A DNA stretch of 64,000 bases from positions 43,806,978 to 43,870,977 of the forward strand of contig RSEF01000005.1 of the NCBI GenBank assembly GCA_003993805.1. Direction: 5' to 3'. Source of the DNA: Himantopus leucocephalus. Taxonomy: Eukaryota; Chordata; Aves; Charadriiformes; Recurvirostridae. Each line of letters opens with the position of its first letter. Positions within the stretch are counted from its first letter, which is position 1. Both the position numbers and the translations under genes were made by a program. Below, in pieces: positions 24,111 through 37,256 of the stretch. Below the pieces are notes generated by a model that saw only the letters and a list, made by a program, of their open reading frames with translations, was not told where the DNA came from and ran no database searches.

Positions 24111-27100
24111 ATGCCTATAAAATTTTTCATACCTTGTTCGCAAGATCATAGAAGTAAATTTCAAGTCAAACTTGCTGCTGTCACACGTTACCTCTTTTCT
24201 GATTTTCTTGTCATTGGATTTAGTTTGCTCTTCCAGGTTTCTTTTGTGTAAGTAACATTGTTAAATATAGATGAGATAGTGCTAAATCTGTTTAATAAAG
24301 GAATCAATAGGAGTTGCATAGTTTTTAACACATAAAAAGTGATATTTTATCAGTCTATACCTTGCCTAGTATTGCACATTAGAACGTTGTTACCTGTTGT
24401 TGTAGAGAAGGAAAGGAAAAGGTAGAGACCTTTTGTTAGTATGACAGACCATAGAAGTAGGCTAATCCTTTTTCTTCAACAAAAAGAATGACCTTGGAAG
24501 AAGTAGGTAAGCAAAGTCTTCAGAGTTAAACTGGCTTTGTAATGATGAAGATTAATGAACAAGAAAGTGTGAAATAATTTCCAATATGTAAAGATGAAAT
24601 AGAGGCCCTGTTGCTCATAAGAGCAATCTAGAACATGCCTTAATCTCTGGTAAGACTAGCAGGCTTCCTTAAATGAACATAACAGTGGAAAGATGAGTGT
24701 TTTCTAGCAGAAACTGCACAATTTCTGTGCTCTTTTCTCTGCTTTGTCTCTGGGTCAGCACAAGCTTATCATTGCATTGCATCAGATGAGACTAGGTTAG
24801 CCAATTCTCTGTCATACAGCCTACGCTAGCCCAGCCCAGTTTGAGGAGATTGCATTTCATTGATTTGTCTGTTTGGCAGACCATTTAGGGAGAAGAGAGT
24901 GTGTGTTTTTTGTTGTGTTTGTTGAAGGATCTGCCACAGCGGGCCATTCCCCCTCTCATTCATTTACTCACCTCTTCTCATAAAGGAGTCTGATTCTGAG
25001 TGAACAGTACATGGGACAGAACAGCTGGTTTAGCATATGATGCTGTACTCCCTTCTAATAGCTGTATTTCTGTTTGATTATTTGCCACTGTAGTGAAGGA
25101 ACTATTTTTTTTTTTTTCTATTTTTCACTCTAGAGAAATGTGTGTGTCAATTAGCTGGCATGTCTGAGCATCATCTCAGTTTGACTTTTGCAAAGAGAAG
25201 CCACAATTAAGATAAGTCGTCTTTTTGGGGATTTTATTTGGGAAACCATCCATAAGGAACTTTAAAATTACAAATGGTCAAAACCGTGAATGTAAATACT
25301 TGAATCCTCTAACAGTTTTTTTTAATAAACTGAAGCAATAGCTCCTAGTTCAGCTCTGTATGGAGGTAAAGCAGCAGCCACCTCAAGTCTTTTGCATTTG
25401 GTCAGATCACTATAGCTTCTTTGCAAAAGCAGTGATATTAGTCTCATATTACATCAAATTCTGGATTGGGTACAAGGTATCTGCTTTCCTTAAGTTTACA
25501 GGGCAACTTAAATTGGTATTTGTTCTTTTTTTGAACACAGCAGTTGCTGTGTTCTATCCAAGGAACAGCGCTATTAAGAGACTATATGAAGTGCTTTGAG
25601 TTCTCTCTCAATATTAAATATATATGTAGAATCAAAGCCATACCCTCAAATTAAAACACACACAGTATCAAAGTGTTTTCCTTAAGAAATAGTGCATAAT
25701 GCCACCTGTAAATCTTTGCTGTTATCTAAGTCTCTTTTCTTTCGTTCCATACTCATCCCTCCTTTTATGTAAGAGAAGTATAATGATCAACTGAGGTCAA
25801 CCCATGGATCACAAAAGATCCAAAAGAGACCCCTTTCACTTTCTCATGAAATCTCATTTATTTTGTAGAAATTATTTTTTGAGCAACAAGCAGCCACTAA
25901 ATTAAACAACATTCTTTGGCTCCAAGAAAGCATCTTTCTGCTTGTGTTTAATGACAGTTTTTTGTCTGTCTCATATGTGGCATCTATCAAGTAAAACCAT
26001 GGCGGGGGGAAAAGCCATTGCGAATCTCACTCAATCTCTTCCACTCAAGACGATCTGCATCTGCTTTTTCATATTCAAGGGTGTATATGAACTTGTTAGG
26101 TGCAAATGCCAGAATTTTGTATAAATAAGTGAAAAGCCTTTTAAGGTTCCAAATCAATAACAGCTTCTGTAAATTTGAAAGTCTAACAAACAAAATTAGG
26201 GAATAAAAATAGTTAAAATTAATTAACCTTCAGTTTACCTGTAAGGTTTGATTTCACTTTCAGCCTGTCACCCCTAACCTTTTCTTACAACTTACTTTTA
26301 CAGTATTTAGTTCCTTTAAGCCCTGAAGACCTATTTGGTTGATGATCCCATTAACAACAGTGAGGACTGATCTGGGGTCAGGACGTCAGCATTTCACCCA
26401 GCTGATGTCATACTCAGAACTTGTCTGGTGTACAAGAAAAGTAAAATCTAGCTCTTTTTTTTTTTTTTGCAGTTATGTTGTCTCTGAATTAACAATTTCA
26501 ACACTAGTTTTCTCAGTAAATTAAGTAAATATATCGTAGAAAAAAATACCATAATGTTTAGCATGAAGTCTGCTTTTCAGCTCTGAGAGCTGCTTCCAGC
26601 AGGTGTGTAACTCACCAATGGTACATTGTCAAGCATGGATGGTTCTGCAGAATAAAACCAAAAAAGCTTCTGGTATTTGGTCATACTTCCTGAGAGAGGA
26701 AGGGCATAACTCAGGAGAACAGTGCAGTGGAGAGCAAAACTTAAGGTGGTAATTAGAATATTATAACCTGGGGGTCTGCTGCCTTTCAAACTTCCGTGCC
26801 TGCAGACAGCACCTGAAAGCTGATGGAGTAGAACAGTTGTACCTCATTTCCAATTGTCCACAGGTAGTTTTGAGTTGGCCATAGGAGCTTCATAGCAGGC
26901 AAAAATGCAAACTGTTTACAAACAGCTCCTTTTAAAGCTTCAGGCACTGAAAGGATTCATCCAGTAGACCAAGACTAAGAGTTTCAGGTGTCCAGCAGCT
27001 GTTGGTTTTGTTTCTCTGTTGACCTAGTTGATTTGAACAAACTAGAGTATGGTAACTGCCTCTTGTTATGGCATAAATGAAAAGGGAGTGATATAGGAGC

Positions 27101-29739
27101 ACTTGGGACTAAGAAGTCCTTAGGCGTAGACAAATCCAAGTAGAAGAACAATCTGGGTGTCGATATTTTTATTTCACATGGCTTTGCTTATAAATCCAAA
27201 TCCTGTGAAAGAACAGGAGCGGATCCTTTCTGAACCTGTATAGGCTGGATTTGGAATGGAGTGGAACTGCAACATGGGAGATTATTATTCAAATATTTAA
27301 AAGTTGTGTTTAATAACAGGCTAAATGTCTTCCATATCAGAGCTTACACCATGGCTGAAGAAACGATATAAACCAAAAGAAAATCCCAGGAAATGAAAGA
27401 GTGAAAACCATAGAGAAGAAAGATGGATTGTGTGTTGAAAGTTAAGTGTGAGCAATCTGGAATATATTTTATTAAAAATTGCTTTTTAAATGGTACTTTC
27501 TCTTGCTACAGAAGACATTATTGAACAAAAAACCAAGCCCAATGCAATTCAATTTGAATTTATCACTCTATTATTTTAATATATTTACTCAGGGTTAACA
27601 ACTCATTAAGCACCAAATTGCTCACTCTTAATGAGTCCCTGATGGTGAAAACGAGCTGCCTACAACTGTACAGTAAAATAACAACAATGGCGTGGCAGAA
27701 GGCTGTAATAAAAATCAAGTAAATGCTATTGAATATTTGGTGTGTGAATGCCAGATTGGGTTTGAGAAGTGGTTCCATTAATGTAGCTGAGTTGGTACAT
27801 TGGCTGTAAGGCTATAAGGCTGTTTTGGTTTTCAGGAAATGTATTTAATTTGATTTTCTCTTTTAAAAGAGGTTAAGAGGACAGATATTATATGTATACA
27901 AATTGTTAGGCTGTTTTCCTCATTAAGTCCCAGGAAACTGGCAGAGGTGGGGGAAATAATGCCAAGGAATCTGTTCTCTAAAGTCCTTCCTCTTCTATAT
28001 GCTCTTTTATGATCTCTTTGAATAAACTGAGATTTTTCAGATGCCAATGTTTCTCCCAGTCTTCTATTCCTAATGCTGCAAAGACTACAGGACGCATTTA
28101 GTAGTAAGGCTAAATTATGCCAGGGGCTGAACTAAAACACGGTAAGACTTAGTCCCTAGTCTTGATAACTTACCAATGCCCAGTCTGACAAATGAATTTA
28201 ACAAGTATAAGGAGGAAGGAGTAGTTAAAACAATCATGTGGTTAAGTATCTCAAAGATGTGTACAGCTTGTAAGTTCGGAATGGTTAAATGTTGAATTAA
28301 TAAAGGATCATCATGATAAAAACACATCTACCAAAACAGAGTCTAATGGCTTACACTAATGCTTGCTGTCCCATCAACTTGCTCCTACAGTTTTCTTCTA
28401 CATATATTCTTGCCGTTTTAATTATTCTTTTTTAAAACAACAGTATCTATAGATTCCAGGAAGGCTAATGGACCTCTGTAAGGTGTCTTTGTCCTTCATG
28501 ATGGCAATTCCATGCTGCAGATAGGTTGGATTAGCTTAACTTTCTGATGCTTGCTGCCAAGATAAGGATGTCTCTCTGTGGGTGACATTCATCCGTGGGT
28601 CGGATAGCTGGGTGGTATGTTCTCCTAACCGGGCAGGCTGTAGCTCTGAAAGTGTATGCCAAAGACATGACCCCTTCCTCAGCTGTCTCTTTCGCACCTC
28701 TACCCGATCTGCCCTTCAACCTGTTTTGCACTGTGTAGGCAGAGGGATACAAGGCCAGTGCTCCTGAGGTTAGGCACTGCAAGAGAGCTGAAAGTTGGGG
28801 GCAGCTGGCTAATTGTCGAATGTTGCTTCTCTTGTCTTCTGACTGGTATCATGAAGGTGCCCATTTGGCTTCAGTAATTGTGTTGATCGTGTAACAGTAG
28901 TATAACTGGTTGAGGTAGATTCCTAAAAGCAGCAAACTTGCATCACTTTAGCTAGCAGTAAAGTGAGGCAGACAAAACTGTGAGTAACATAATAAAAATC
29001 TGCTGAATGCAAAGTAGGAAGAGACTCTGGGCCTTTGCACAGATGTCTCATGCCTATGCCCAACACTGAACCATTAACAAGAAGTCCAGCTTCTTCAGTA
29101 TTTTTCTTAGAAGAAGAGTCCACAGTATGGTCACCATCTCCTGTTCTTGTGTAAAAGCTGATTTCCTAAATCCTGACGGTGAAAACTTTGGCTCTAACTA
29201 TACGTCTAGTAGAGACTTGTTGCCTAATAAAAGAAAGGATAAACCTTATACTCTGTTCAGAAAGCACTGGCAACAGCAGAAAGAATCCTCAGCTGGCAAG
29301 CTGGTGGTTTTTATTCCTCCTTTCAAAGCAGCCGGTAGGTTTCTAGCTGTGGTTTCAATGGAAGATGGAGATAATTTGTGCGTGATCTAGGTATTTGTTT
29401 GTGTCAGCTAACTATTGTTTAGGGAATTTTATTTCTTGTATTCGTGAAACAAGTGAAAGTCTCCATACCACAACCTGTCTCTTTTCAATTCCTTCTCAAG
29501 AGGGCTCTCTTGACCCTGATGGATTCTGAGCTGCTAATGTAACACTTTGTATAGAAGGAATTATTGGCCTAATGTAAAATGAGTTTCCTGGCACATCATC
29601 AGTATAAAAATCTTAAAAGAGGAAAGGGAAAAATGTGGCCTCATTTTTTTAGGTTGTCTTCTTAGTATATTGATTGTTTTGCAGCATTAGCATCCTCCAC
29701 AGAGGGGAAGGTCAATACCATTATAACTCCCACTGCTCT
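24111..29739. other. Unique noncoding DNA, about 5.6 kb
   Basis: AT-rich. T-runs lie at 25105-25117 and 26455-26468; the second is followed by GCAG, giving an acceptor-like sequence with no coding frame worth calling after it. No repeats or genes recognised. Confidence 0.5.
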
Positions 29740-30257
29740 CACCCACTCTTTAAAACAAAATTGAATCCAGCGTATTATTGAAATAAGAAGAGCATGTGCA
29801 CGCAATTACTTTTTTCACTTTTCAACTTACATTGAACAATGGACACCTGGCACATCAGCCATCAAACAGAAAATTAACTGTACTAATAGCAGTGCAGATT
29901 CAATGCTGATTTAATTCTGACTTCAGAAGTTAATCATCTCCAGCACGATGGATGGTTATTTAATGAGAAGGATTCATGGGTTCTAGAAACCATGCTACAA
30001 GCTAACAAATCAAATCTGATGCCATAACCTCCTTACTGAATCACTGTTTCGGCACCACAGAACGGGTGGGCAGCTTCATTGCCCAGTACAGCCAGGCAGT
30101 GCGGGATTACAGCAGGAATCAAACTCTTCGAACTGCTGGGTGTGTGAATGTGCAATTCTGAACTAAACTTGCGCACAAATAATTAATGTAGTAATAGGCA
30201 AAATAATAGCAGAAACCAAACCCTGTGACCCTTTCCCAGAAATAATTACTAATTGAT
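29740..30257. other. Candidate conserved noncoding element (left of a small gap)
   Basis: This block is rich in homeodomain-type cores (several TAATTA/ATTAAT motifs, such as ACAAATAATTAATG near 30175 and ATAATTACTAATTGAT just before the gap). It has no low-complexity runs, no repeat similarity and no long open frame. Its texture resembles deeply conserved enhancers around developmental genes. This is an inference from composition only. Confidence 0.25.
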
Positions 30258-30267
30258 NNNNNNNNNN
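30258..30267. other. Assembly gap, 10 N
   Basis: Ten N bases. No duplicated flank was seen here, unlike at the single-N junctions. The 10-base length may be a placeholder. Confidence 0.95.
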
Positions 30268-32689
30268 ACCTGTTCTCCAGGACCTATCAAAGATGATGGA
30301 GAGTGGCCCAATGACAAATGGCATATAATAATGTCAAAAAAAGGGAGAACTAGGGAATAGTGCGTTGCCAACAGCCTGCAAGAAACAGTTGATCGAGCTG
30401 GTAGAGCAGCTGGCAAAGATCAACCTGTGACAGAGCTGAGGAGGAAGCAGGGTTAAATGGCAGTGCAGACTGACAGAGCAGAGGGAGTAGCCTATGGTAT
30501 GTGCTTTATGCACCTGGAATCACAGACATTCATACATCAGCTGTGAAATGCAGCTAAAGCTGTGCTGCTTGTGATGAGAGTCTGCTGAAGGCCATTTCTA
30601 TGAATGCCCTTTTCTTATGTTACACGATGGCTTTATCTCCACATATAAACATTGCAACTGCTGAAAGGGAAATAAAAAGAAGTTTCTTCTTTCTGAGCAG
30701 TTGGAATCATATTTTTAAAGCTTTGGTAGGTGCTTGTGACAGAGCTGAGGAACGATGACTGAGCTTAAAATACTTCCTTGTAAACTGCAGAATTTCATCA
30801 TTAAATCTATCAATCAAAGTTCCACTCATCATCCATCCTACACTTGTAGTAATACTTATTGCCAGCGATGGGAAGCTGCCACATTCCTGCCTCACGGATA
30901 ATCCTTGTTGTTAAGAACCACAACACCTATTTACACACAATTGATCCCCTAACCACAGTAAATGCATGCTTATTCATCTTGCCCTCAACGGACTTCATCT
31001 TATTTGACTAAAAGAAAAGGACTAAAAGAAATCAAGGACTGAGTATCCTGAAAGAATAGAAGGCAGTAGAGTTAAGGACTGCTTGTAAGAATGATTATCA
31101 CAAGTTTTATCTGAATGTGTGACCATCTATATAAAGAGTATGGGTGGGTTTTTTGTTTTTCCCTTTTTCGATATTCTTTCAATATTCTTGGTTAAACAGC
31201 AATCTCAGTTATACCAGAGCAAATTCTGAATGCAGTGCATACTTTGAATGGCAGGAGGTGTGAAGTAAGATCCAAAACTGGCCATAGGTTTTTAAGTTAA
31301 GCTTTTCTATGTGGCAAAAACTTCATTAAACCCAAAACTACACAACATGAAATAGGGATACAGAGAATTTGAAGGAAATGCTTGGAAACTACTGTAGTAT
31401 TAGATTCTGTTTGAGGTTGCTAAGAGCAACAAAGAGAAAGTGTAAGAACTATTGTATTCATGGCAACATAAATTGAAAATAATAGCCAAATACAGTAACT
31501 GAATGGGTGAAGCAGCAAGGCACTTATATCTTTACTGCCTTCTTTTACCAGCTACCTGCTTGTATATTCCTTTTCAGCTGACTGGGACAGCAGCTTTCCC
31601 TTTAGAATTAAAGCTGCTTTTCCCTTGGCGGTATTACTACATGGCATGAAATTTTGATAAAAATAGTCTTTCTTGATTAGTGCTGCCATGACAGCCTGCT
31701 CCCTTCTGGCTTGTTGCAATCACCACTGTAACACTGAACACCACCAAAATACATGCAAAAATCCATAGCTTTCATCTCCTCTTAATTGTTTCCACTGGGG
31801 GGTGTTACGAGTTCATACTTTGTCTGGCTTTGATGCTGCTCTTCAGTTTTATGGTAACACAGTCATGGCTATCTGGGACCTACCGGCTTGTCATTTTGCA
31901 CATTGGCTATTTAGATGTGTGTCGAAACATGAGTAAACTTCAGACTTGCCTCTCCCTTGCCACTCGAGCTAAAAGATCATTCCCATCAGCAGTAAAGGGC
32001 CTGTGATTCCCTGCAGTACCATAATTCTAGTCAGAAAGGAAGGGTAGCACCTCTAACACAGTATCATGCCTGATACTGCCCTTAAGGTCTTTTAGAGACA
32101 CAGTACTAAGACAGTCCTGTGACAAGCCTCTAGTTTGTTTCTTGTTATTTCTCAAAGCATGATTCTAGAGCAGCACAGGTTCTAGAGGCAGAAAGGACTC
32201 ATGTAGTTACCCATGGCCCAGTTCTCTCCCTTTTACAAGTTTCCCCTCTTCCATATGGTTTGGTACTGAGTATTCAAACATAAGACCAACGCTGTCTTGC
32301 TCAAAACTCTATTCCAGTTCTTAACGCATCCCCAGACCAGTAGAAAGGCCATTCCCCTCTGAAATGAAAATGAAAGCATGATACTGTTCTTGCACCCTTG
32401 ATCCATTCCTCATGGTTAAATCTACTTCATCTACTCCAAGCAATTTTTCTTCAGTGTTTGCATTCTTCAGAGAAGTCAACTTAAAGTTAACAGTCAACAT
32501 TTACAGGTTCTTAGCAGACAGAGCTTTCTGAAGGATGACACCCTTGTTCTTGGAATAGGAAACAACACATCTCAAATACCATGATGGCACAGTTGTAGGT
32601 AAATCTGACATTAGGTAGGTATTAGACTGACATGAGATTGACAAGCATCTACTGGACACACGGTTATCTCATCACTGTACTCTCTCCAT
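30268..32689. other. Unique noncoding DNA, about 2.4 kb
   Basis: No genes or repeats accepted. A phrase near 32185-32225 faintly resembles the 3' part of ancient CR1/L3 elements but is too short to call. Confidence 0.5.
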
Positions 32690-33060
32690 TTTTTTTAACA
32701 TACACCTTTGTGAACACCACAAGAACCCATCAGCTGAATTATGTAAATTCTTTTCTTGTAAACGCCTAATAGCTATTTGAAGTGACTCTAATAGTTAAAT
32801 TTCCCTGTTCAGTATTCAGCACATTAAAATTTCTGTTTTATGATTTGTTCATTAATGGCATTATAATAACTCAGCACCTCATCAGCTGCTCTAAACAAGC
32901 ATATTTTTTTAACTAAATGATAAATAATTCATAAATATTTATAATTAATAAATTAGAGAGCAGAAAGATCAATTGTTGTGTATGCTATATGAAAAGGACG
33001 TTCCATTAAGGCATCAACGCCGCTGTTGGCTGCAATATTAAAGAGGAGAGAAGAGCTGTG
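32690..33060. other. Candidate conserved noncoding element, AT-rich
   Basis: Contains a dense set of homeodomain and forkhead-like cores (TAATAGTTAAA, TTCATTAATGGCATTATAATAA, and the AT-only run at about 32916-32955), plus CAGCTGCT (E-box) and ATCAATTGTTG (SOX-like). It ends in a non-repetitive, moderately GC block (GGCATCAACGCCGCTGTTGGC). There is no reading frame or repeat similarity. Motif clustering suggests an enhancer-like element, but sequence alone cannot prove conservation. Confidence 0.3.
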
Positions 33061-34472
33061 TATTGGTTGAAATATAATGCCTTCGGTACAGTCTCCTCTT
33101 GTATCAGATTCTGCCTCAGTTTTTTACATTATTTATAATGATTCAAATCTATGTTTCTATTAGATTTTGCCTACTTACATTTCAACCTGACCTCAGTCTA
33201 GCCTTCTGGCCAGCTTGTACACAACCTTTAGCCTTCTTGCAGATCTCCAGGCAAAAAGGTTTCTGGACTGTATGTTAATATGTTTGAAACGGAGCTCCTC
33301 AACTTACCGCCCCAAATATTTCTTTTCACTATCACTTCTTCCTACATCTTCTCCTATCGCTTATAGGATTGTAACAAACAGAAGGAAGGGTTCCTTCTAC
33401 TCTCTTTGGCTATGCCCAAGTTGGGCTGCTTCCTTTTCTATACCTTCTTTGGAAATACTCCCCCTGCTTCCCTCTGGACTACCATTAAAATTGCCTTTCC
33501 TTCTCAGTTAATACAATCCGTTCCCTTTCCAGACCAATAACAAAATGCTTTTCCCAAGATCATCTTTGCGGGCCCCAGCCTAACCATATTGTCTTGCAAA
33601 GTTCCTCTGCCAAGTTCTCCTTTCTTTCTGGAAAAACAAACAAACCCCACACCCCTGCAAGTGTTTCACCTCTAGGGTTCCACAGCTTGTCCCATTTATT
33701 CCATCTCACATCTGACACTACTACTGCTCTATTCCATTCCTCCACTTTCAATGCCACCTTCTACTGGTTTATTAAGTGCTGCTCTTACATAGAACTTTGT
33801 CTTCTCTGACATCCTAAAAAACAAAGAACACAGCTAATTGCTATTGGCAGGAGTCCTGCTGGTAGAACCAGGTCATTAGCTGATTACTTGACCTTCTTAA
33901 TCTTCATAAGCCTTCCATCCAATATGACAATAAACTGTATTAATTTCTGAATGTACAGAATACTGTATAAAATGTTAGCAAAAAGCCAAGATTCTTCTGC
34001 CATGGGAGTTCAATTTTACCATTCTGCTCCAAAAAGGAAATTATTCAGCTAAAGTTTTCTACTTCACTAACCAGTACCTAAATATTCTTAGCATATGCAG
34101 CGGTGTAGCTCTTTTCACTCCCCAAACCCTCAGGTTTTTGCATGCTACAGATACAAGAGTCCATCACTGAAATGCAGGCATCCCATGGGTAATATATGAC
34201 AGTTTTTCAATAAACTGCAACACAACATGCTGTAATTCAGGGCAGGAAGTGAAGAAAATTCCTTTAACTGAATTCAGAGAGATGATGATATTACTTCCAG
34301 GCATAGATGTACTGGGATACCTAAAGTAATATCCTTTTATCTTGACTATCATGTTTGGATGACAACATGTGTGCAAGTAGGTCAGCCGAAGCAGCAGTGC
34401 AAGGCCTGTATCCTACATTTCCTTTTCCTTACATCTACCTCCCTTTCAATCCTTCTGTCCTCTCTGCTGTCA
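33061..34472. other. Unique noncoding DNA, about 1.4 kb
   Basis: The frames at 33215-33511 (+) and 33560-33757 (-) are unremarkable. Pyrimidine-rich stretches are common on the + strand at 33280-33720. Nothing recognised. Confidence 0.5.
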
Positions 34473-34510
34473 GTGTGTGTGTGTGGGGGGGTGGGGGGGT
34501 GGCGGGGAGG
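34473..34510 (+). repeat. GT and G-rich simple repeat
   Basis: A short (GT)n of about six units grades into G7, TGGGGGGG, TGGCGGGGAGG. Four G-runs of at least three lie within 30 bases, which fits the usual G-quadruplex pattern on the + strand. Confidence 0.8.
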
Positions 34511-34885
34511 ATTTATTGAAGCAGTTCTGAAAGATTTAAGTAATTCAACTTCAGAAAAAAGCAATATTTTCCCAAGTATCTTTGTCATCAAGGAAACTTC
34601 AGAAAAAAACCACAAAAGCTAAGACATGCCTCCAATGTGTGAGCAATCATCTGTCATCAGTCACTGCCATGGATTCTCTTCTGTTCTTGATTCTTCTGAC
34701 TGATTGCACTAAACAACCTATTAAAATATTTAATCAATATCTTTCTTGGCTTCTGTAGCCACCTTGAAGCCACCTAGTTTTGTACCATGGTAGGATTAAG
34801 TCCCTATGACTGTTCATTTTCTCGTCTATCACTTTCTGAAATTATGTGGTCATCAAGTATTTATTTTTTTTCATAATGCACCGAG
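34511..34885. other. Unique noncoding DNA left of the CR1
   Basis: No feature recognised. A T-rich run (34864-34871) lies just before the CR1 left boundary. Confidence 0.5.
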
Positions 34886-35927
34886 TGAACTGGCTGAACG
34901 GCAGGGGTTCAAAGGATTGTAGTGAATGGAGCTACATCAGGCTGGCAACCGGTCACCGGCAGTGGTCCTCAGGGCTCAATCATAGGGCCAGTTCTGTTCA
35001 GTACTTTTATCAATGATCTGGATGCAGGAGTTGAATGCACCATTAGCAAGTTTGCTGACAGTACCAAACTGGGAGGTGCTTTTGACTCTCTTGAGAAACA
35101 ACAAGCTTAGCAGAGGGATCTAGATAGATTGGAGCATTGAACAATGATTAATGGGATTAAATTAACAAATCCAAATGCCAGATTCCGCACCTGGGACAGA
35201 ATAATGCCAGGCACAAGTATAAATTGGAGAGGAGTGGCTGGAGAGCAGCCCTGCAGGAAGGAATCTTGGGGTGCTGGTTGACAGCAGGCTCAATATGAGT
35301 CAGCAGTGTGCCCTGGCAGCCACGAGGGCAAACCGCACCCCGGGGTGCATCAAACACAGTATAACCAGCTGGTCAAAAGAGATAACTATCCTACTGTATT
35401 CAGCAGTGCTGCGGCCTCACCTTGAGTAGTGTGTGCAGTTCTGGGCCTCACAACTTAGGAAGGATGTTAAGGTACCTGAATGCATCCAGAGGAGGGCAAC
35501 AAAGCTTGTGAAAGGGCTGGAAGGAATGTCTCATAAGAAACGGCTAAGGACTTTGGGTTTGTCTAGTTTGGAGAAAAGGAGGCCGAGGGCCGATCTCATT
35601 GCTCTCTACAGCTTCCTGAGGAGGGGAACTGGAGGTGCTGATCTCTTCTCCCTGGTATCCTGTGACAGGACATGAGGGAATGGTTCAAAGCTGGATCAGG
35701 AGAGGTTCAGACTGAACGTTAGGAAGCATTTCTTCACCAAGAGGGTGATTAAACACTGGAACCGGCTTCCTAGAGAGACGGTTCATACCTCATGCCTGTC
35801 AGTGTTTAAGAGGCACTTGGACTATGCCTTTCTTACTACGCTCTAACTCTTGGGCAGCCCTGAAGTGGTCAGGCAGTTGGACTATGTAATTGTTGTAGGT
35901 CCCTTCCAACTGAAAATATTCTATTCC
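34886..35927 (+). mobile_element. CR1 non-LTR retrotransposon, 5'-truncated and inactive
   Basis: This is about 1.04 kb of the 3' end of a CR1 LINE. Translated pieces show the reverse-transcriptase core: a V-N-G-A-T-S-G-W-Q-P-V-T region, P-Q-G-S-I-I-G-P-V-L-F, then S-K-F-A-D-S-T-K-L-G-G. The catalytic pair after F-A is D-S instead of the usual D-D, so the second aspartate is lost. An in-frame TAG follows at about 35107-35110. Further on, 35433-35675 encodes the ORF2 C-terminal region ([27 protein letters not shown]). The element ends with GTAGGTCCCTTCCAACTGAA and ATTCTATTCC, the CR1 3' hallmark. It is 5'-truncated as usual for LINEs and cannot encode a working enzyme. Confidence 0.95.
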
Positions 35928-37243
35928 AAACTGGCATGGGAAAATGGGGATTTGGAGGAAATCGGCTTTATTGCAGCATTTTCCTTCCCTGTTCTACAAT
36001 TCCTCTAATTGTCCAGTGTTAGGATACTCAGCTCTGTCCCCACCTTACAGGTGGAATCAGACTTCCTCAAAGTTAATGTGACTAAAGTTTAGTAAAAGTA
36101 CTTTCTTAGGAGCTTGGAGATTAGTTACAAGAAAGCATAAGCCAGAGCTGCAAGACTGAAGCACTCAGTCACCTTTCTGTTGAGATTACTGGGAGACAGC
36201 TAAAGGACTACATTCATAGAAATAATTATGTTCTTGTGGTATTGTCACCAACAGCAGAGGTGAGAGGACTATGAAATTAAACACTTCAGACTTTGTCTTT
36301 TGTCTTATAAAAAGGGTGAAAAAAACCCTAATCATCTCTAAGCACCACTGCCCTACATCACAAATATCAAGAATCCAAGTGTCAGCTTGCCAAGAAAGTT
36401 GGCATTAACTGTTATTTCTTTGCATTTGTGGCACAACTGTCATTCTACATAACATTTCTCCTTACTTCTAGTTTCATTCACCATTAAACGTCCTATCCTT
36501 CTGATTTGCAAAATACTAATCCTAGAAGCAAAGGAAACAATGGGAGCTAACGAGCAGGTAAGGAAGCAGTTATAAAACTAGTTCTCTTTAACCCTTTAAC
36601 AGCATGGAGAACAAGTGTTTAAAACCCTCAGAAATATCAGTACTTATCGGTCTTTTGTTTGCTTATTTTTCCTCTAGAACCTGAGGAAATAAGCTCATTA
36701 TGGTTCTGTCATACATATCTCTTTCCCTCCTTGCAACTCTTCTTTCATGTTGTCACAGTTCCAGCAGATATCTGCATTTTTCTTATCTTTACCATATCTA
36801 CGTTACATTGTAAAAGCCTTCAGGCTGCAAAGGCAGCTGATTCATTGCTAAAAGCTTGTCTATGGCTGACTTTCTCTTCAGCAATATGGGCTTTTCAATA
36901 GCATTTTGAACAAAATATACACTACATAAATAAATTATTTAATCCATGAAAAAAACGGAACAAGCCAGATAGATAGGAGTTATATTTGATAGTTTTCCTT
37001 TAAAGTAGATTTTTGAAATCTCTTCAGGAGAGTATGAAAACAGATGGGATACAAGTAATTGTAGTTCCTGGTCAAGCGCTGACAACTCCTGAGTGTTTCA
37101 AGAGATGTTTATTGGAAATGCAGGGAGCAGAATTGGCCATGCAATCTGTCAACTCCTGTTTCTTCTGAGATACAGGATCTCTTCCCAAAGAGGGAGACGT
37201 CAAGCTTCTGCTTTCTTCCTTCAGTCCTGTGTGATACTTGGTT
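35928..37243. other. Unique noncoding DNA between CR1 copies
   Basis: AT-rich sequence without genes. A phrase near 36035-36080 faintly resembles a MIR core but was not accepted. Confidence 0.5.
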
Positions 37244-37256
37244 NCCCCCCCCCCCC
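37244..37256. repeat. N followed by a C12 homopolymer
   Basis: N at 37244 lies directly before twelve C (37245-37256). The N most likely marks sequencing or assembly trouble at the homopolymer, whose true length is unknown. Confidence 0.85.

Noticed and set aside
32170..32240. Phrase GAGGCAGAAAGGACTCATGT resembling an ancient CR1/L3 tail
   Set aside because: Only one short block is similar; needs a profile search.
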